Positions 29,152 to 40,950 are shown, counted from the stretch's first letter. The stretch: DNA of 64,000 bases from Comamonas resistens (GCF_030064165.1 NZ_CP125947.1:2790001-2854000), one strand, 5' to 3'. A program made the numbers and translations. Notes: generated from the sequence alone by a model not told the origin.

Positions 29152-29776
29152 TACACATATCAACGCTGGCGGCTCAGCCGCCCTGGCTCCACGCGAGTAC
29201 CACCTCGCGCATGAGCCCCATCCGGAAAACGGCACCTCGCTGGGCTTCTGGCTCTACCTGATGAGCGACTGCCTGATCTTTGCCGCACTGTTCGCCACCT
29301 ACGGCGTGCTGGGCCGCAACTATGCGGCAGGCCCCTCGGGCAAGGATCTGTTCGATCTGTCGCTGGTGGCTGTCAACACGGCCTTCCTGTTGACCTCGTC
29401 CATCACCTTCGGCTTTGCCATGCTGCAAAAGCAGAAGAAGAACGTCAACGGCACCCTGCTGTGGCTGGCTGTCACCGGTCTGCTGGGCGCGGCCTTCCTG
29501 GCCGTGGAACTCTATGAGTTCCATCACCTGATCGAACACGGCGCAACGCCCCAGAGCAGCGCCTTCCTGTCGTCCTTCTTCACACTGGTCGGTACCCACG
29601 GTATCCACGTAACCTTCGGCCTGATCTGGCTGATCACCCTGATGATCCAGATCAAGAAGCACGGCCTGATCAACGAGAACGTGCGCCGTATCAACTGCCT
29701 GTCCATGTTCTGGCACTTCTTGGACGTGGTCTGGATCGGCGTGTTCACCTTTGTGTATCTGATGGGGGTGCTGTAA
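29144..29776 (+). CDS. cyoC: Cytochrome bo3 quinol oxidase subunit III
   Basis: A 210-residue membrane protein with five predicted helices, the CyoC length. It contains [24 protein letters not shown] and the late [22 protein letters not shown]. The ATG at 29144 overlaps the cyoB stop by eight bases; a longer upstream frame merely runs through cyoB and is rejected. The stop abuts the cyoD start. Confidence 0.95.
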   Translation: MSNTHINAGGSAALAPREYHLAHEPHPENGTSLGFWLYLMSDCLIFAALFATYGVLGRNYAAGPSGKDLFDLSLVAVNTAFLLTSSITFGFAMLQKQKKNVNGTLLWLAVTGLLGAAFLAVELYEFHHLIEHGATPQSSAFLSSFFTLVGTHGIHVTFGLIWLITLMIQIKKHGLINENVRRINCLSMFWHFLDVVWIGVFTFVYLMGVL

Positions 29777-30202
29777 ATGAGCGCACACGATATCCACGCC
29801 GGTCACGACGATCATCACGATCACGACGATCTGCACGTCACCATGGGTGACTATGTGAAGGGCTTCATTCTGGCGGTCATCCTGACTGCCATCCCCTTCT
29901 ACCTGGTCATGAACAACGTCATCACCGACCGCAGCACGGCTGTGGCCGTGCTGGGCCTGTTCGCGGTGGTTCAGGTGCTGGTGCACATGGTGTACTTCCT
30001 GCACATGAACGGCAAGATCCAGGGTGGCTGGACCATGCTGTCCACCATCTTCACGGTGATCTTCCTGGCGATTGCGATTGCCGGCACCTTGTGGGTCATG
30101 TTCCACATGAACACCAATATGATGCCCGGCCATGAAATGCACCAGGCTGCAGGCCATGCCGATCATGCCGGCCACACGGCTCCAGCCGCCGTCACACCTT
30201 GA
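29777..30202 (+). CDS. cyoD: Cytochrome bo3 quinol oxidase subunit IV
   Basis: A 141-residue protein with three predicted membrane helices, matching CyoD, an assembly and stability subunit. The N-terminus is histidine- and aspartate-rich (HAGHDDHHDHDD), and the C-terminus again has many histidines (MPGHEMHQAAGHADHAGH), longer than in Escherichia coli CyoD (about 109). The His-rich tails could bind metal, for example copper for CuB (speculative). It starts directly after the cyoC stop. Confidence 0.92.
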   Translation: MSAHDIHAGHDDHHDHDDLHVTMGDYVKGFILAVILTAIPFYLVMNNVITDRSTAVAVLGLFAVVQVLVHMVYFLHMNGKIQGGWTMLSTIFTVIFLAIAIAGTLWVMFHMNTNMMPGHEMHQAAGHADHAGHTAPAAVTP

Positions 30203-30210
30203 CTGACGAC

Positions 30211-30993
30211 ATGAAGAACCAGAGCGCTGCGCAGCAGCGCTCTCCCTTCGCCAAGGCGATGCTCGCGTTTGTGGGCATCGCCTTGTTTTTAGGGTTCATG
30301 GCACTGGGCACCTGGCAGGTGCAACGCCGCGCCTGGAAACTCGATCTGATCGAGCGCGTGGACCAGCGTGTGCATGCCGCTCCCGTAGCCGCGCCGAACT
30401 CCGCGCAATGGCCGCATATCAATGCAGCCAGCTACGAATACCTGCCCGTCACCGCGCAAGGCATCTGGCTGGACAAGCAAACGGTGCTGAGCAAGGCCTT
30501 GACCGAAGCCGGTGCCGGTTTCTGGGTCATGACCCCGTTGCAGCAGCCCGATGGCTCGCAGATTCTGGTCAACCGCGGCTTCACGCCCGAGAAGATGCGC
30601 GCCGAGTGGCTCAAGCAGATTGCAGAGGCTGGCCCATCGGGTGAAACCGTCACGGTCATCGGCCTGATGCGCATGAGCGAACCCGGCGGAGGCTTTTTGC
30701 GCAAGAACGACGGCAGCACCGGCCAATGGTTTTCACGCGATGTGACAGCCATGACCGAGTCCATGGGTTTGAAGCATCCCGCCCCCTACTTCATTGACCA
30801 GGGCGTGCCGGCAGGCAATCCTGCCTACACCCCGCCAGACGCGAATGCCGATGTTCTGCGCCCCGGAATGACGGTCATCCAGTTCTCCAACAGCCATCTG
30901 GTCTATGCTCTTACCTGGTACGGGCTGGCAGCGATGGTTGTAGGCGCCGCATGGCTGGTACGCAGACACCACAGAGCCGTGGCACCAGGCTGA
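30211..30993 (+). CDS. SURF1-family oxidase assembly protein
   Basis: A 260-residue inner-membrane protein with one helix near each end. Family marks: FMALGTWQVQRRAWKLDLI after the first helix, VNRGFTP in the periplasmic part, and FSNSHLVYALTWYGLA at the start of the second helix. SURF1 proteins help insert heme into oxidase subunit I. The position usually taken by cyoE (heme O synthase) is occupied by this gene. An in-frame TTG at 30199 overlapping cyoD is an alternative start. A terminator follows at 31013. Confidence 0.9.
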   Translation: MKNQSAAQQRSPFAKAMLAFVGIALFLGFMALGTWQVQRRAWKLDLIERVDQRVHAAPVAAPNSAQWPHINAASYEYLPVTAQGIWLDKQTVLSKALTEAGAGFWVMTPLQQPDGSQILVNRGFTPEKMRAEWLKQIAEAGPSGETVTVIGLMRMSEPGGGFLRKNDGSTGQWFSRDVTAMTESMGLKHPAPYFIDQGVPAGNPAYTPPDANADVLRPGMTVIQFSNSHLVYALTWYGLAAMVVGAAWLVRRHHRAVAPG

Positions 30994-31012
30994 AGCCATA
31001 CACAACCGCCCC

Positions 31013-31036
31013 AAGCGCCCATCAAGGGCGCTTTTT
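31013..31036 (+). terminator. Terminator of the cyoABCD-SURF1 operon
   Basis: AAGCGCCC (31013-31020) pairs with GGGCGCTT (31026-31033) with a 5-base loop and a T run, about 20 bases after the SURF1 stop. It implies a separate promoter for the following two-component genes. Confidence 0.85.
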
Positions 31037-31195
31037 CATGCCTGCAGTAAAGCCCACTGCGTGCAGTTGCTGTCCCGGCAGGCCTCCTATTGCCTTGGGA
31101 TGGCCCGGCGGCAATAAATGCCAGCTCGCTCACATACACCAGAACGGCATAGCCCCAAGTCCTGCGGCAGTTGCCAGCTCAAGGACAATGGCGCG

Positions 31196-32497
31196 GTGAG
31201 CAAAAATTCCGATTCCCTATTCCGCGTACAGCGCCTGACCGAGCGGCAGAACATGCAGCTGCTGATTCAGCTGCGCTGGATCGCTGTCGTGGGTCAGGTC
31301 ATCACGATCTCGCTGGTGCACTATGGTTTTCATATCACCCTGCCCTTGCTGCCCATGGCTTTGGTGCTGGTGGCGCTGGTAGCCACCAATCTTGCCTATA
31401 TCTACTGGAGCCAGGGCCTGCACCGGGCCGTGACCTCGCGCAGCGTCTTCTACGCCTTGCTGGCCGATGTGCTGGCCCTAACCATACAGCTGTATCTGAG
31501 CGGCGGCGCCAGCAACCCCTTTATCTATCTGTATCTGCTGCAAGGCATTCTCAGCGCCGTGCTGCTCAGGCCCCACTACACCTGGTGCGTGGTGGCCGCT
31601 TCGTTCGTCGGCGTAATCGGCCTGACCCTGTTTCACCAGCCGCTGCATGTGCAGTTCGAAAGTCAGGAAGGCCTGCCCAGCCTCTATGTAGTGGGCGTGC
31701 TGATCAGCTTCGGCCTGACCAGCATTCTGACCATCGTCTTCCTGACCCGCATCGTGGACAATCTGCGCCGCCGCGACACCCGCATCTCCGACATGCGCCA
31801 GAGGGCCAGCGAAGAAGAGCACATCGTGCGCCTGGGCCTGCTGGCCACGGGCGCCGCCCATGAGCTGGGGACGCCCATGGCCACCATGTCGGTGATTCTG
31901 GGCGACTGGCAGCACATGCCGGCCCTCATGCAGGACGAAGACCTGCGCGAAGACCTGCAGGAGATGCAGCGCCAGTTGCTGCGTTGCAAGTCCATCGTCT
32001 CGGGCGTGCTGCTGTCGGCCGGCGAGACGCGCGCCGAGGGCACGGAGAGCACCACGTTCGTGAGCTTTGTGCAGGGCATAGTCAGCCACTGGCAAAGCCA
32101 TAACAGCCTCGCTCACTTCGCGCTCCACGACCGGGGCGTGGCGGACTTCGCCATGCTCTCAGATACTGCGTTGCAGCAAATGATTTGTAATTTGCTGGAC
32201 AATGCGCTCGAAGCTTCTCCAGGCTGGGTGGAACTGAGCATGGACAGCGACGGCCAGCAAGTGCTGCTGCAAGTGCGCGACCATGGCCCCGGCTTTGATG
32301 CAGCCGTGCTGCAGCAGCTGGGACAATGTCATGTCTCCACCAAGCAGGAGCGGCCTGGCCGTGGCCTGGGGCTGTTTCTTGTCATGAATGTGGCGCGTGC
32401 ACTGGGCGGTCGCGTTCAGGCCCGCAACCTTCCCGCCAACGAAGGCGGCGGAGCCCTGGTGGAAGTGCGGCTGCCCCAGTCTGCCATGGCGATTTGA
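31196..32497 (+). CDS. RegB/PrrB-like redox sensor histidine kinase
   Basis: A 433-residue kinase with about six N-terminal membrane helices. Between helices is GGASNPF (103-109), the ubiquinone-binding heptapeptide GGxxNPF of RegB. The phosphoacceptor is His222 in ATGAAHELGTPM, the RegB-type H-box. Cys264 in LLRCKSIV corresponds in context to the redox-active cysteine of RegB. The ATPase domain has NLLDNALEAS, DHGPGFD and GRGLGLFLV. Start GTG at 31196 with AAGGA upstream. A RegA-like regulator follows after 13 bases. The neighbouring cyo operon is a plausible target (inference). Confidence 0.87.
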   Translation: MSKNSDSLFRVQRLTERQNMQLLIQLRWIAVVGQVITISLVHYGFHITLPLLPMALVLVALVATNLAYIYWSQGLHRAVTSRSVFYALLADVLALTIQLYLSGGASNPFIYLYLLQGILSAVLLRPHYTWCVVAASFVGVIGLTLFHQPLHVQFESQEGLPSLYVVGVLISFGLTSILTIVFLTRIVDNLRRRDTRISDMRQRASEEEHIVRLGLLATGAAHELGTPMATMSVILGDWQHMPALMQDEDLREDLQEMQRQLLRCKSIVSGVLLSAGETRAEGTESTTFVSFVQGIVSHWQSHNSLAHFALHDRGVADFAMLSDTALQQMICNLLDNALEASPGWVELSMDSDGQQVLLQVRDHGPGFDAAVLQQLGQCHVSTKQERPGRGLGLFLVMNVARALGGRVQARNLPANEGGGALVEVRLPQSAMAI

Positions 32498-32510
32498 AGC
32501 GTTTGTTTGC

Positions 32511-33047
32511 ATGCAAGAAGACCGATTACTGCTGCTGGTCGAGGACGATGCAGCTTTTGCCCGAACCCTCAAGCGTTCCTTTGAGCGCCGGGGCTACCGC
32601 GTGCTGCATGCCGTCAGCGGCGAAGACGTGCACTCTCTGCTGCTGCACCATCAACCCCAGTACGCAGTGATGGACCTCAAGCTGGCGGGCAATGCCTCGG
32701 GCCTGAACTGCGTGCAGATGCTGCACCAGCACAACCCCGAAGCCCTGATCGTCGTGCTCACCGGCTATGCCAGCATTGCCACGGCCGTCGAGGCCGTCAA
32801 ACTGGGCGCCTGCCACTACCTGGCCAAGCCTTCCAACACCGACGATATCGAGGCCGCCTTCGGGCGCATCGAAGGCCGCACCGATGTGGAAGTCAGCAAC
32901 CAGACCACCTCCATCAAGACGCTGGAGTGGGAACATATCCACGAGACCCTGGCCGAGACCGGTTTCAATATCTCCGAGGCCGCACGTCGCCTGGGCATGC
33001 ACCGCCGCACACTGGCACGCAAGCTGGAAAAGCGTCAGGTCAAATAA
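32511..33047 (+). CDS. RegA/PrrA-like response regulator
   Basis: A 178-residue regulator. The receiver domain has Glu11, Asp12 and Asp13, the phospho-acceptor Asp55 (YAVMDLKLAG) and a Lys in HYLAKPSN. The C-terminal Fis-type helix-turn-helix reads NISEAARRLGMHRRTLARKL, the same arrangement as RegA/PrrA/ActR, which carry a short Fis-like DNA-binding domain without an AAA module. ATG at 32511 is chosen; an upstream frame overlapping the kinase is rejected. With the kinase it forms a two-gene redox-response unit next to the terminal oxidase. Confidence 0.88.
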   Translation: MQEDRLLLLVEDDAAFARTLKRSFERRGYRVLHAVSGEDVHSLLLHHQPQYAVMDLKLAGNASGLNCVQMLHQHNPEALIVVLTGYASIATAVEAVKLGACHYLAKPSNTDDIEAAFGRIEGRTDVEVSNQTTSIKTLEWEHIHETLAETGFNISEAARRLGMHRRTLARKLEKRQVK

Positions 33048-33172
33048 GCGGCTTAAGCGAGCATTTTTTGATAGCTGACAACGCCTGATCTGCATGACTT
33101 TCAGGCACGATTCCATCTGAAACATAGATACAACCAGCGCCAGCCGCTCTTCCAACAAGAGCAGGCATGAAA

Positions 33173-33212
33173 AAAGCCGACAGCTTCAAGACTGTCGGCT
33201 TTGGCTTTTTTG
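33173..33212. terminator. Terminator between regA-like gene and clpA
   Basis: AAAGCCGACAG (33173-33183) pairs with CTGTCGGCTTT (33192-33202), an 11-bp stem with an 8-base loop; A runs precede and a T run follows, so it can end the two convergent genes. The preceding 33048-33170 contains only a faint family A remnant near 33071. Confidence 0.85.
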
Positions 33213-33221
33213 CGCAGCGGC

Positions 33222-35549
<2,328 letters not shown>

Positions 35550-35612
35550 GTGCGACTCCTTTCGGCTTGCTTGGTAATACTCACTGCTAACTAATCTTGG
35601 GGCGACTGCCGC

Positions 35613-35972
35613 TTATTCAACAGGCTCGAATGTCGCCTGCAACGGATGACCGGCTTTCTGGGCCGCCTGCAGCACCTGCTCTACCTTGGTGGCAGCCACG
35701 TCCTGCGAATAAACGCCGCAGACACCACGGCCATCGAGATGGATCTTGAGCATGATCTGGGTCGCGGATTCCCGGTCCTTGCCGAAGAATTCCTGCAACA
35801 CCACGATGACGAACTCCATGGGCGTGAAGTCGTCGTTGAGCATGACGACCTGATACATGCGCGGCGGCTGCAAGCGCTGCCGGCGACGCTCCAGCACCAG
35901 GGAGCCACCATCGTCAGGCGTGTTTCTGACCGCTGGTGAGACCGGGGGGATTGACGGAAGTTGGGTTGCCAT
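35613..35972 (-). CDS. clpS: ClpS adaptor protein
   Basis: A 119-residue adaptor that delivers N-end-rule substrates to ClpA. The core reads [21 protein letters not shown], with the Asn-Asp-Asp that contacts the substrate N-terminus, then [18 protein letters not shown] at 35972 is preferred; a start three codons upstream at 35981 is equally open and neither has a strong ribosome binding site. Adjacent to clpA on the same strand. Confidence 0.92.
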   Translation of the reverse strand: MATQLPSIPPVSPAVRNTPDDGGSLVLERRRQRLQPPRMYQVVMLNDDFTPMEFVIVVLQEFFGKDRESATQIMLKIHLDGRGVCGVYSQDVAATKVEQVLQAAQKAGHPLQATFEPVE

Positions 35973-36239
35973 GAAATCCATTCTAGCGAGCCATAGCGCT
36001 GTTTTTGCGCTGGCATATGCAGAGCATTGTTAGGGATTTCAAGGTCGCTTGTGCGGAATCAAGGACTTAGACCAAAAACCACGGTCAAACCCTTATGAAC
36101 AAAGCGCCTACCGCTATGAAATTAAGTAGCAAGAGCTTTGTGGATTTGCGCAGCATTGCCCGGCGTTGCAGATGAGGGCCGCCAATTGCCGATACCTGCG
36201 AACGCCAGGGAACTTTCCAGGCCGGCTAACGACCACAGA

Positions 36240-39200
36240 TCAATCGTAAACAACCTTGACCTGGCCCGTGCCCACCGAGCCATACCAGGCAGCCAGAGCT
36301 GCATCACTGGGGTAGAAGCGACTGCTCTCGCCCAGCGCCAGCTCGCAACTGGCCGAGCCGCGCTCATCGCGGCATATCAGATCCAGGCGCACCTTCACGC
36401 CATGGTGGATATTGCCGTTTTCGGTCTCTTCGACCTTGGCCGGGAACTGGCACAGCAGCGCCGGCACATCGGGCATGTGCTCGCCGACACTGACCTGCAG
36501 ATAGCGGGCAAAACGGCAGCGTGCATCGGCCAGGCTCCACATCTGCTGCACCTTCATGCGCAGGCCACCGCTGAAACGGTCGAGCTGCAGGCGGCCCGAA
36601 ACCACGACAAACTCGTCCTCCTTGAGCACTTCGGCGCAGGCGGCCATGGCTTTTTCGTCAATCGAGGCTTCAATCGTGGCCGATTTGTCGTCCAGCGCAA
36701 AAATGCTGAGCTTGCCACGTTGCCCGTTGATGGTGCGCAGGCCGCTGATGATGCCGGCCATGACCTGGGGTTCGCGGCTGTCGCGCATCTCGGCTATGGG
36801 TGTGCGCACAAAGCGACGCACCTCCGCCTCGACCTCATCGAACAGATGGCCGGTCAGGTAAAAACCGATGGCTGTTTTTTCCAGCATCAGCTTTTCCTTC
36901 ACCCCCCAGGGCAGCACGTCGGCCATGGGCGGCTCTGCCGTGCTGGAACCCAGCGCGTCGTCGCCCATCATGTCGAACAGCCCCCCCTGATCCGCATTGG
37001 CAATCGAGGTGGCGGCAAAGCCGAAGGCCGTATCCAGCGTGGCCAGCAACGAGGCGCGGTTCATGTCGATGCTGTCGAAGGCACCGCCCTTGATCAGCGC
37101 CTCTACCGTGCGCTTGTTAAGCTTGCTGCGGTCCACGCGCAGGCAGAAGTCGAACAGGCTCTTGAACGGACCTGTTTCATGACCGTTGGGGCCCGTGCCC
37201 ACGCCGTTACGCGCGGCCACTATGGCTTCGATAGCAGCCTGCCCCGTGCCCTTGATGGCTCCGAGACCATAGCGTATGACCTTGTCCGTCACGGGCTCGA
37301 AACGGTGCACGCCGCGGTTCACGTCGGGCATCTCGAAGGTGATGCCCATCTTGAGCGCGTCCTCATAGAGCACCTTGAGCTTGTCGGTGTTGTCCATTTC
37401 CACGGTCATATTCCCGCAGTAGAACTCGGCCGTGTAGTGCACCTTGAGCCAGGCCGTGTGGTAAGCCAGCAGCGAGTAGGCAGCCGCGTGCGACTTGTTG
37501 AAGCCGTAGCCCGCGAACTTTTCCATCAGGTCGAACACCTCGTCGGCCTTGGCCTCGTCGATGCCATTCTTGGCGGCACCCTCGCGGAAGATTCCGCGGT
37601 GCATGACCATTTCCTCGACCTTCTTCTTGCCCATGGCGCGGCGCAGCAAGTCGGCGCCGCCCAGCGAGTAGCCACCCAGAACCTGGGCGGTCTGCATCAC
37701 CTGCTCCTGATAGACCATGATGCCGTAGGTTTCGGCGAGCACCTTCTCCACCAGCGGGTGCGGGTACTCCACCACTTCCTGCCCGTGCTTGCGGGCAATG
37801 AAGCTGGGAATCAGGTCCATGGGGCCTGGACGGTACAAGGCGTTCAACGCGATCAGGTCTTCCAGACGTGAAGGCTTGGCCTCCTTGAGCATCTGCTGCA
37901 TGCCGCGCGATTCAAACTGGAACACGGCTTCGGTCTTGCCGTCGGAGAACAGCTTGTAGGTCGGGTAGTCGTCCAGCGGAATGTTCTCGAAAGCGAAATT
38001 CTCCTGGCCCTTGTGGCGCTTCATGATGAATTCGCGCGCAATTTCCAGAATCGTCAGCGTGGCCAGACCCAAGAAGTCGAACTTCACCAGGCCCACGGCC
38101 TCCACGTCGTCCTTGTCGTACATGGCCACGGCCGAGGTGCTGCCGGGCTGCTGGTACAGCGGGCAGAAGTCGGCCAGCTTGCCGGGCGCAATCACCACGC
38201 CACCGGCGTGCATGCCGATATTGCGGGTCATGCCCTCCAGGCTCTGTGCCATCTCGATCAGGGTCTTGACGTCTTCCTCGCGCTCGATGCGCTCGGCCAG
38301 GATCGGCTCTTCCTTGATGGCGTAGGTGTATTTGTCGCCTTCCTTGGGCGGATTGGGCGGATATTTGAGCGTGACGTGCAGACCGGGCTTGTTCGGGATC
38401 AGCTTGGAGATACCGTCGCAGAAGGTATAGCTCATGTCCAGCACGCGGCCCACGTCGCGGATGGCCGCACGCGCGGCCATGGTGCCGAAGGTGGCGATCT
38501 GGCTCACGGCGTCGCGGCCATAGAGCTGCTTGACGTACTCGATGACACGGTCACGGTTTTGCTGACAGAAGTCCACGTCGAAGTCGGGCATGGACACGCG
38601 CTCAGGGTTCAGGAAACGTTCGAACAGCAGGTTGTATTCCAGCGGATCAAGGTCCGTGATCTTGAGCACATAGGCCACCAGCGAACCCGCACCCGAGCCA
38701 CGGCCCGGGCCCACGGGACAGCCGTTTTGCTTGGCCCACTTGATGAAGTCGCCCACGATGAGGAAGTAGCCCGGGAAGCCCATCTTCAGGATGGTGTCCA
38801 GTTCGAACTCCAGGCGCTCCACATAGCGCGGCCGCTCGGCGTCGCGCTTGGCCGGATCGGGATAGAGGTGGGCCAGGCGCTCCTCCAGGCCTTGATAGGA
38901 CTCCTGGCGAAAGAACTCGGCCTCCGTCATGCCCTCGGGCACGGGGAAGTTGGGCAGTTGGGGCTTGCCCAGTACCAGCGTCAGGCTGCAGCGGCGCGCA
39001 ATTTCCACCGTGTTTTCGATGGCGCTGGGAATATCGGCAAACAGCTGCTCCATCTCGGCAGCCGTCTTGAAGTGCTGGTCACGCGTGAATTTACGCACAC
39101 GCTTGGCATTGCCCAGGATTTCGCCCTCGGCGATACAGACGCGCGCCTCGTGGGACTCGTAATCGTCGGGCTTGAAGAACTGGATGGGGTGGGTGGCCAC

Positions 39201-39773
39201 CACGGGCAGGTTCAGGCGGCTGGCCAGCTTCACGGCGGCCACCACATGCGGCTCATCATCGGCGCGGCCCGCACGCTGCAGCTCGATATAGAAGCGGTGC
39301 GGGAACATGCTGGCCAGACGCTGGGCAATCTCGGCCGCGCCTTTTTCATCGCCACGGGTCAACGCAATGCCCACGGGGCCGGCCTGCGCGCCGGACAGCA
39401 CGATCAGCCCCTCACCGAGTTCCTGCAGCCATTCCCATTTGTGCTGGGCCTGGTCGCGCACCACATTGCGCGTCCAGCCACGAGCCAGCAGCTCGGCGAT
39501 ATTGTGATAGCCCTGCTTGCTCTGCACCAGCACGATGATGCGCGAAGCAGGCGCCTCCCCCACGCCCTCCATGACGATCTCCGCGCCCAGCACGGGCTTG
39601 ACGCCCTTGGATCGTCCCTCGCGGTAGAACTTGATGCCGCCAAACAGGTTGTTGAAGTCGGTGATGGCCATTGCCACCTGCCCGTCTTCGGCAGCCGCCT
39701 TGATCATGGCATTGACGCGGTTGGTTCCGTCAACGACGGAAAATTCGGTGTGCAGGCGCAGATGGACAAACAT
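36240..39773 (-). CDS. dnaE: DNA polymerase III alpha subunit
   Basis: The replicative polymerase, 1177 residues, close to the usual 1160-1180. The N-terminal PHP domain starts FVHLRLHTEFSVVDG. The polymerase palm shows GPGRGSGAGSLVAYVL and PDFDVDFC, carrying the catalytic aspartates. Later parts include GYGFNKSHAAAYSLLAYHTAWLK, a helix-hairpin-helix region and an OB fold near the C-terminus. ATG at 39773 is taken from the conserved N-terminus; the frame is open upstream to 39893, but that part runs through repeat family C. No clear terminator is seen after the gene; 35973-36239 is non-coding. Confidence 0.97.
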   Translation of the reverse strand: MFVHLRLHTEFSVVDGTNRVNAMIKAAAEDGQVAMAITDFNNLFGGIKFYREGRSKGVKPVLGAEIVMEGVGEAPASRIIVLVQSKQGYHNIAELLARGWTRNVVRDQAQHKWEWLQELGEGLIVLSGAQAGPVGIALTRGDEKGAAEIAQRLASMFPHRFYIELQRAGRADDEPHVVAAVKLASRLNLPVVATHPIQFFKPDDYESHEARVCIAEGEILGNAKRVRKFTRDQHFKTAAEMEQLFADIPSAIENTVEIARRCSLTLVLGKPQLPNFPVPEGMTEAEFFRQESYQGLEERLAHLYPDPAKRDAERPRYVERLEFELDTILKMGFPGYFLIVGDFIKWAKQNGCPVGPGRGSGAGSLVAYVLKITDLDPLEYNLLFERFLNPERVSMPDFDVDFCQQNRDRVIEYVKQLYGRDAVSQIATFGTMAARAAIRDVGRVLDMSYTFCDGISKLIPNKPGLHVTLKYPPNPPKEGDKYTYAIKEEPILAERIEREEDVKTLIEMAQSLEGMTRNIGMHAGGVVIAPGKLADFCPLYQQPGSTSAVAMYDKDDVEAVGLVKFDFLGLATLTILEIAREFIMKRHKGQENFAFENIPLDDYPTYKLFSDGKTEAVFQFESRGMQQMLKEAKPSRLEDLIALNALYRPGPMDLIPSFIARKHGQEVVEYPHPLVEKVLAETYGIMVYQEQVMQTAQVLGGYSLGGADLLRRAMGKKKVEEMVMHRGIFREGAAKNGIDEAKADEVFDLMEKFAGYGFNKSHAAAYSLLAYHTAWLKVHYTAEFYCGNMTVEMDNTDKLKVLYEDALKMGITFEMPDVNRGVHRFEPVTDKVIRYGLGAIKGTGQAAIEAIVAARNGVGTGPNGHETGPFKSLFDFCLRVDRSKLNKRTVEALIKGGAFDSIDMNRASLLATLDTAFGFAATSIANADQGGLFDMMGDDALGSSTAEPPMADVLPWGVKEKLMLEKTAIGFYLTGHLFDEVEAEVRRFVRTPIAEMRDSREPQVMAGIISGLRTINGQRGKLSIFALDDKSATIEASIDEKAMAACAEVLKEDEFVVVSGRLQLDRFSGGLRMKVQQMWSLADARCRFARYLQVSVGEHMPDVPALLCQFPAKVEETENGNIHHGVKVRLDLICRDERGSASCELALGESSRFYPSDAALAAWYGSVGTGQVKVVYD

Positions 39774-40076
39774 GGGCGCTATTGTAGAAAGAGCGCGCTG
39801 TCCCTGCCCGCTCAATGACTCTGCAAAAAGCAGCAAATGACGCAAACGGTCACGACTTCCACAAATCAGGTTCAGACAGGACGCTTGCACCATGGGCGCA
39901 TTCCTTGTGCATCCTTGCTTGCGTAAGTCCTCACGGTAAAGACTGGCCCAAGTGGCAGCTCATGGCCGCAGCACCCCATTACAATGCCCTGCTTCCGATC
40001 CCCCTGTTGCGCTGGTGTATGGTGTAGGTTTCACGCCATCTCGCAGCGCCAGACCGGCCTGCTTCACTTCCAGCCA
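39774..40076. other. Divergent region between dnaE and bamD
   Basis: A 303-base stretch that should hold the promoters of both divergent genes. It contains repeat family C at 39852-39931. No other gene or RNA is evident. Confidence 0.5.
39852..39931. repeat. Repeat family C, intergenic copy
   Basis: An 80-base element starting ACGACTTCCACAAATCAGG and ending CCTTGCTTGCGTAAGTCCT; the two ends are imperfect inverted repeats of each other. It matches the element at 41839-41918 in about 70 of 80 positions without gaps. The copy lies 80 bases upstream of dnaE. Confidence 0.75.
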
Positions 40077-40895
40077 ATGTTTGTCAGAAAACTGTCCACC
40101 ATGCCGCGTATTTCAACGACTCTAGTCCCTGCCGTGTTAGTCGCCGCTGCCCTGGCGGGCTGCTCCAGCACCAAGGACGATCCAACGGCCAAGTGGACAC
40201 CCGATCGTATCTATACCGAAGCGCGCGACGAATCCTCTTCCGGGGCCTATGACAAGGCCGTACCGCTGTTCGAGAAGCTCGAAGGCCGCGCTGCCGGCAC
40301 GCCTCTGGCCCAGCAGGCCCAGCTGGAAAAAGCCTACGCCCAGTACAAGGGTGGCGAGAAAGTGCAGGCCCTGGCGACGCTGGATCGTTTCACCAAGCTG
40401 CACCCCGCCAGCCCCGCCATGGACTATGCGCTCTATCTCAAGGGCCTGGTCAACTTCAACGACAACCTGGGCATGTTCGGCTGGCTGACGCGCCAGGATC
40501 TGTCCGAGCGCGACCAGAAGGCTGCCAAGGACTCCTTCGAGTCCTTCCGCGAACTGGTGACGCGCTTTCCGGACTCCAAGTACGCTGAAGATTCGCGCCA
40601 GCGCATGCAGTACATCGTGAACTCGCTGGCCCAGTACGAAGTCCATGTCGCCAAGTACTACTACAGCCGCGGAGCCTATGTGGCGGCCATCGCCCGCTCG
40701 CAGGCTGCCATCAAGGACTACCAGGGCGTGCCCGCCGTACGCGACGCCATGGTGGTGCTGATCAAGTCCTATGACGCTCTGGGCATGACCCAGCTGCGCG
40801 ACGACGCCCAGCGCGTGCTCAGCAGCACCTATGGCGACAATGCCGAGCTGAAATTCAGCTCCGAAGACAAAAAGTCCTGGTGGAAGCTCTGGTAA
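40077..40895 (+). CDS. bamD: Outer membrane assembly lipoprotein BamD
   Basis: A 272-residue lipoprotein of the BAM complex, which inserts beta-barrel proteins in the outer membrane. The signal ends in lipobox ALAGC (Cys29). TPR-like repeats follow, with EARDESSSGAYDKAVPLFEKLEGR, ALATLDRFTKLHP, YALYLKGLVNFND and RFPDSKYAEDSRQRM, all characteristic of BamD (ComL). ATG at 40077 is used; ATG at 40101 also gives a good signal. Terminator directly downstream. Essential in most Proteobacteria. Confidence 0.94.
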   Translation: MFVRKLSTMPRISTTLVPAVLVAAALAGCSSTKDDPTAKWTPDRIYTEARDESSSGAYDKAVPLFEKLEGRAAGTPLAQQAQLEKAYAQYKGGEKVQALATLDRFTKLHPASPAMDYALYLKGLVNFNDNLGMFGWLTRQDLSERDQKAAKDSFESFRELVTRFPDSKYAEDSRQRMQYIVNSLAQYEVHVAKYYYSRGAYVAAIARSQAAIKDYQGVPAVRDAMVVLIKSYDALGMTQLRDDAQRVLSSTYGDNAELKFSSEDKKSWWKLW

Positions 40896-40913
40896 CAAGC
40901 CACGAATAAGAAG

Positions 40914-40950
40914 CAAAAAAGGCTGCACTTGTTGCAGCCTTTGTTTTTTG
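40914..40950. terminator. Terminator between bamD and the helicase gene
   Basis: AAAGGCTGCA (40918-40927) pairs with TGCAGCCTTT (40933-40942) with a 5-base loop, with A and T runs outside, so it may serve both convergent genes. Confidence 0.85.

Noticed and set aside
38013..39818. Long plus-strand ORF of 601 codons opposite dnaE
   Set aside because: Antisense shadow of the dnaE coding sequence with no family motifs.
39774..39893. Forty-residue N-terminal extension of DnaE
   Set aside because: It is translated from repeat family C; the family N-terminus begins at 39773.
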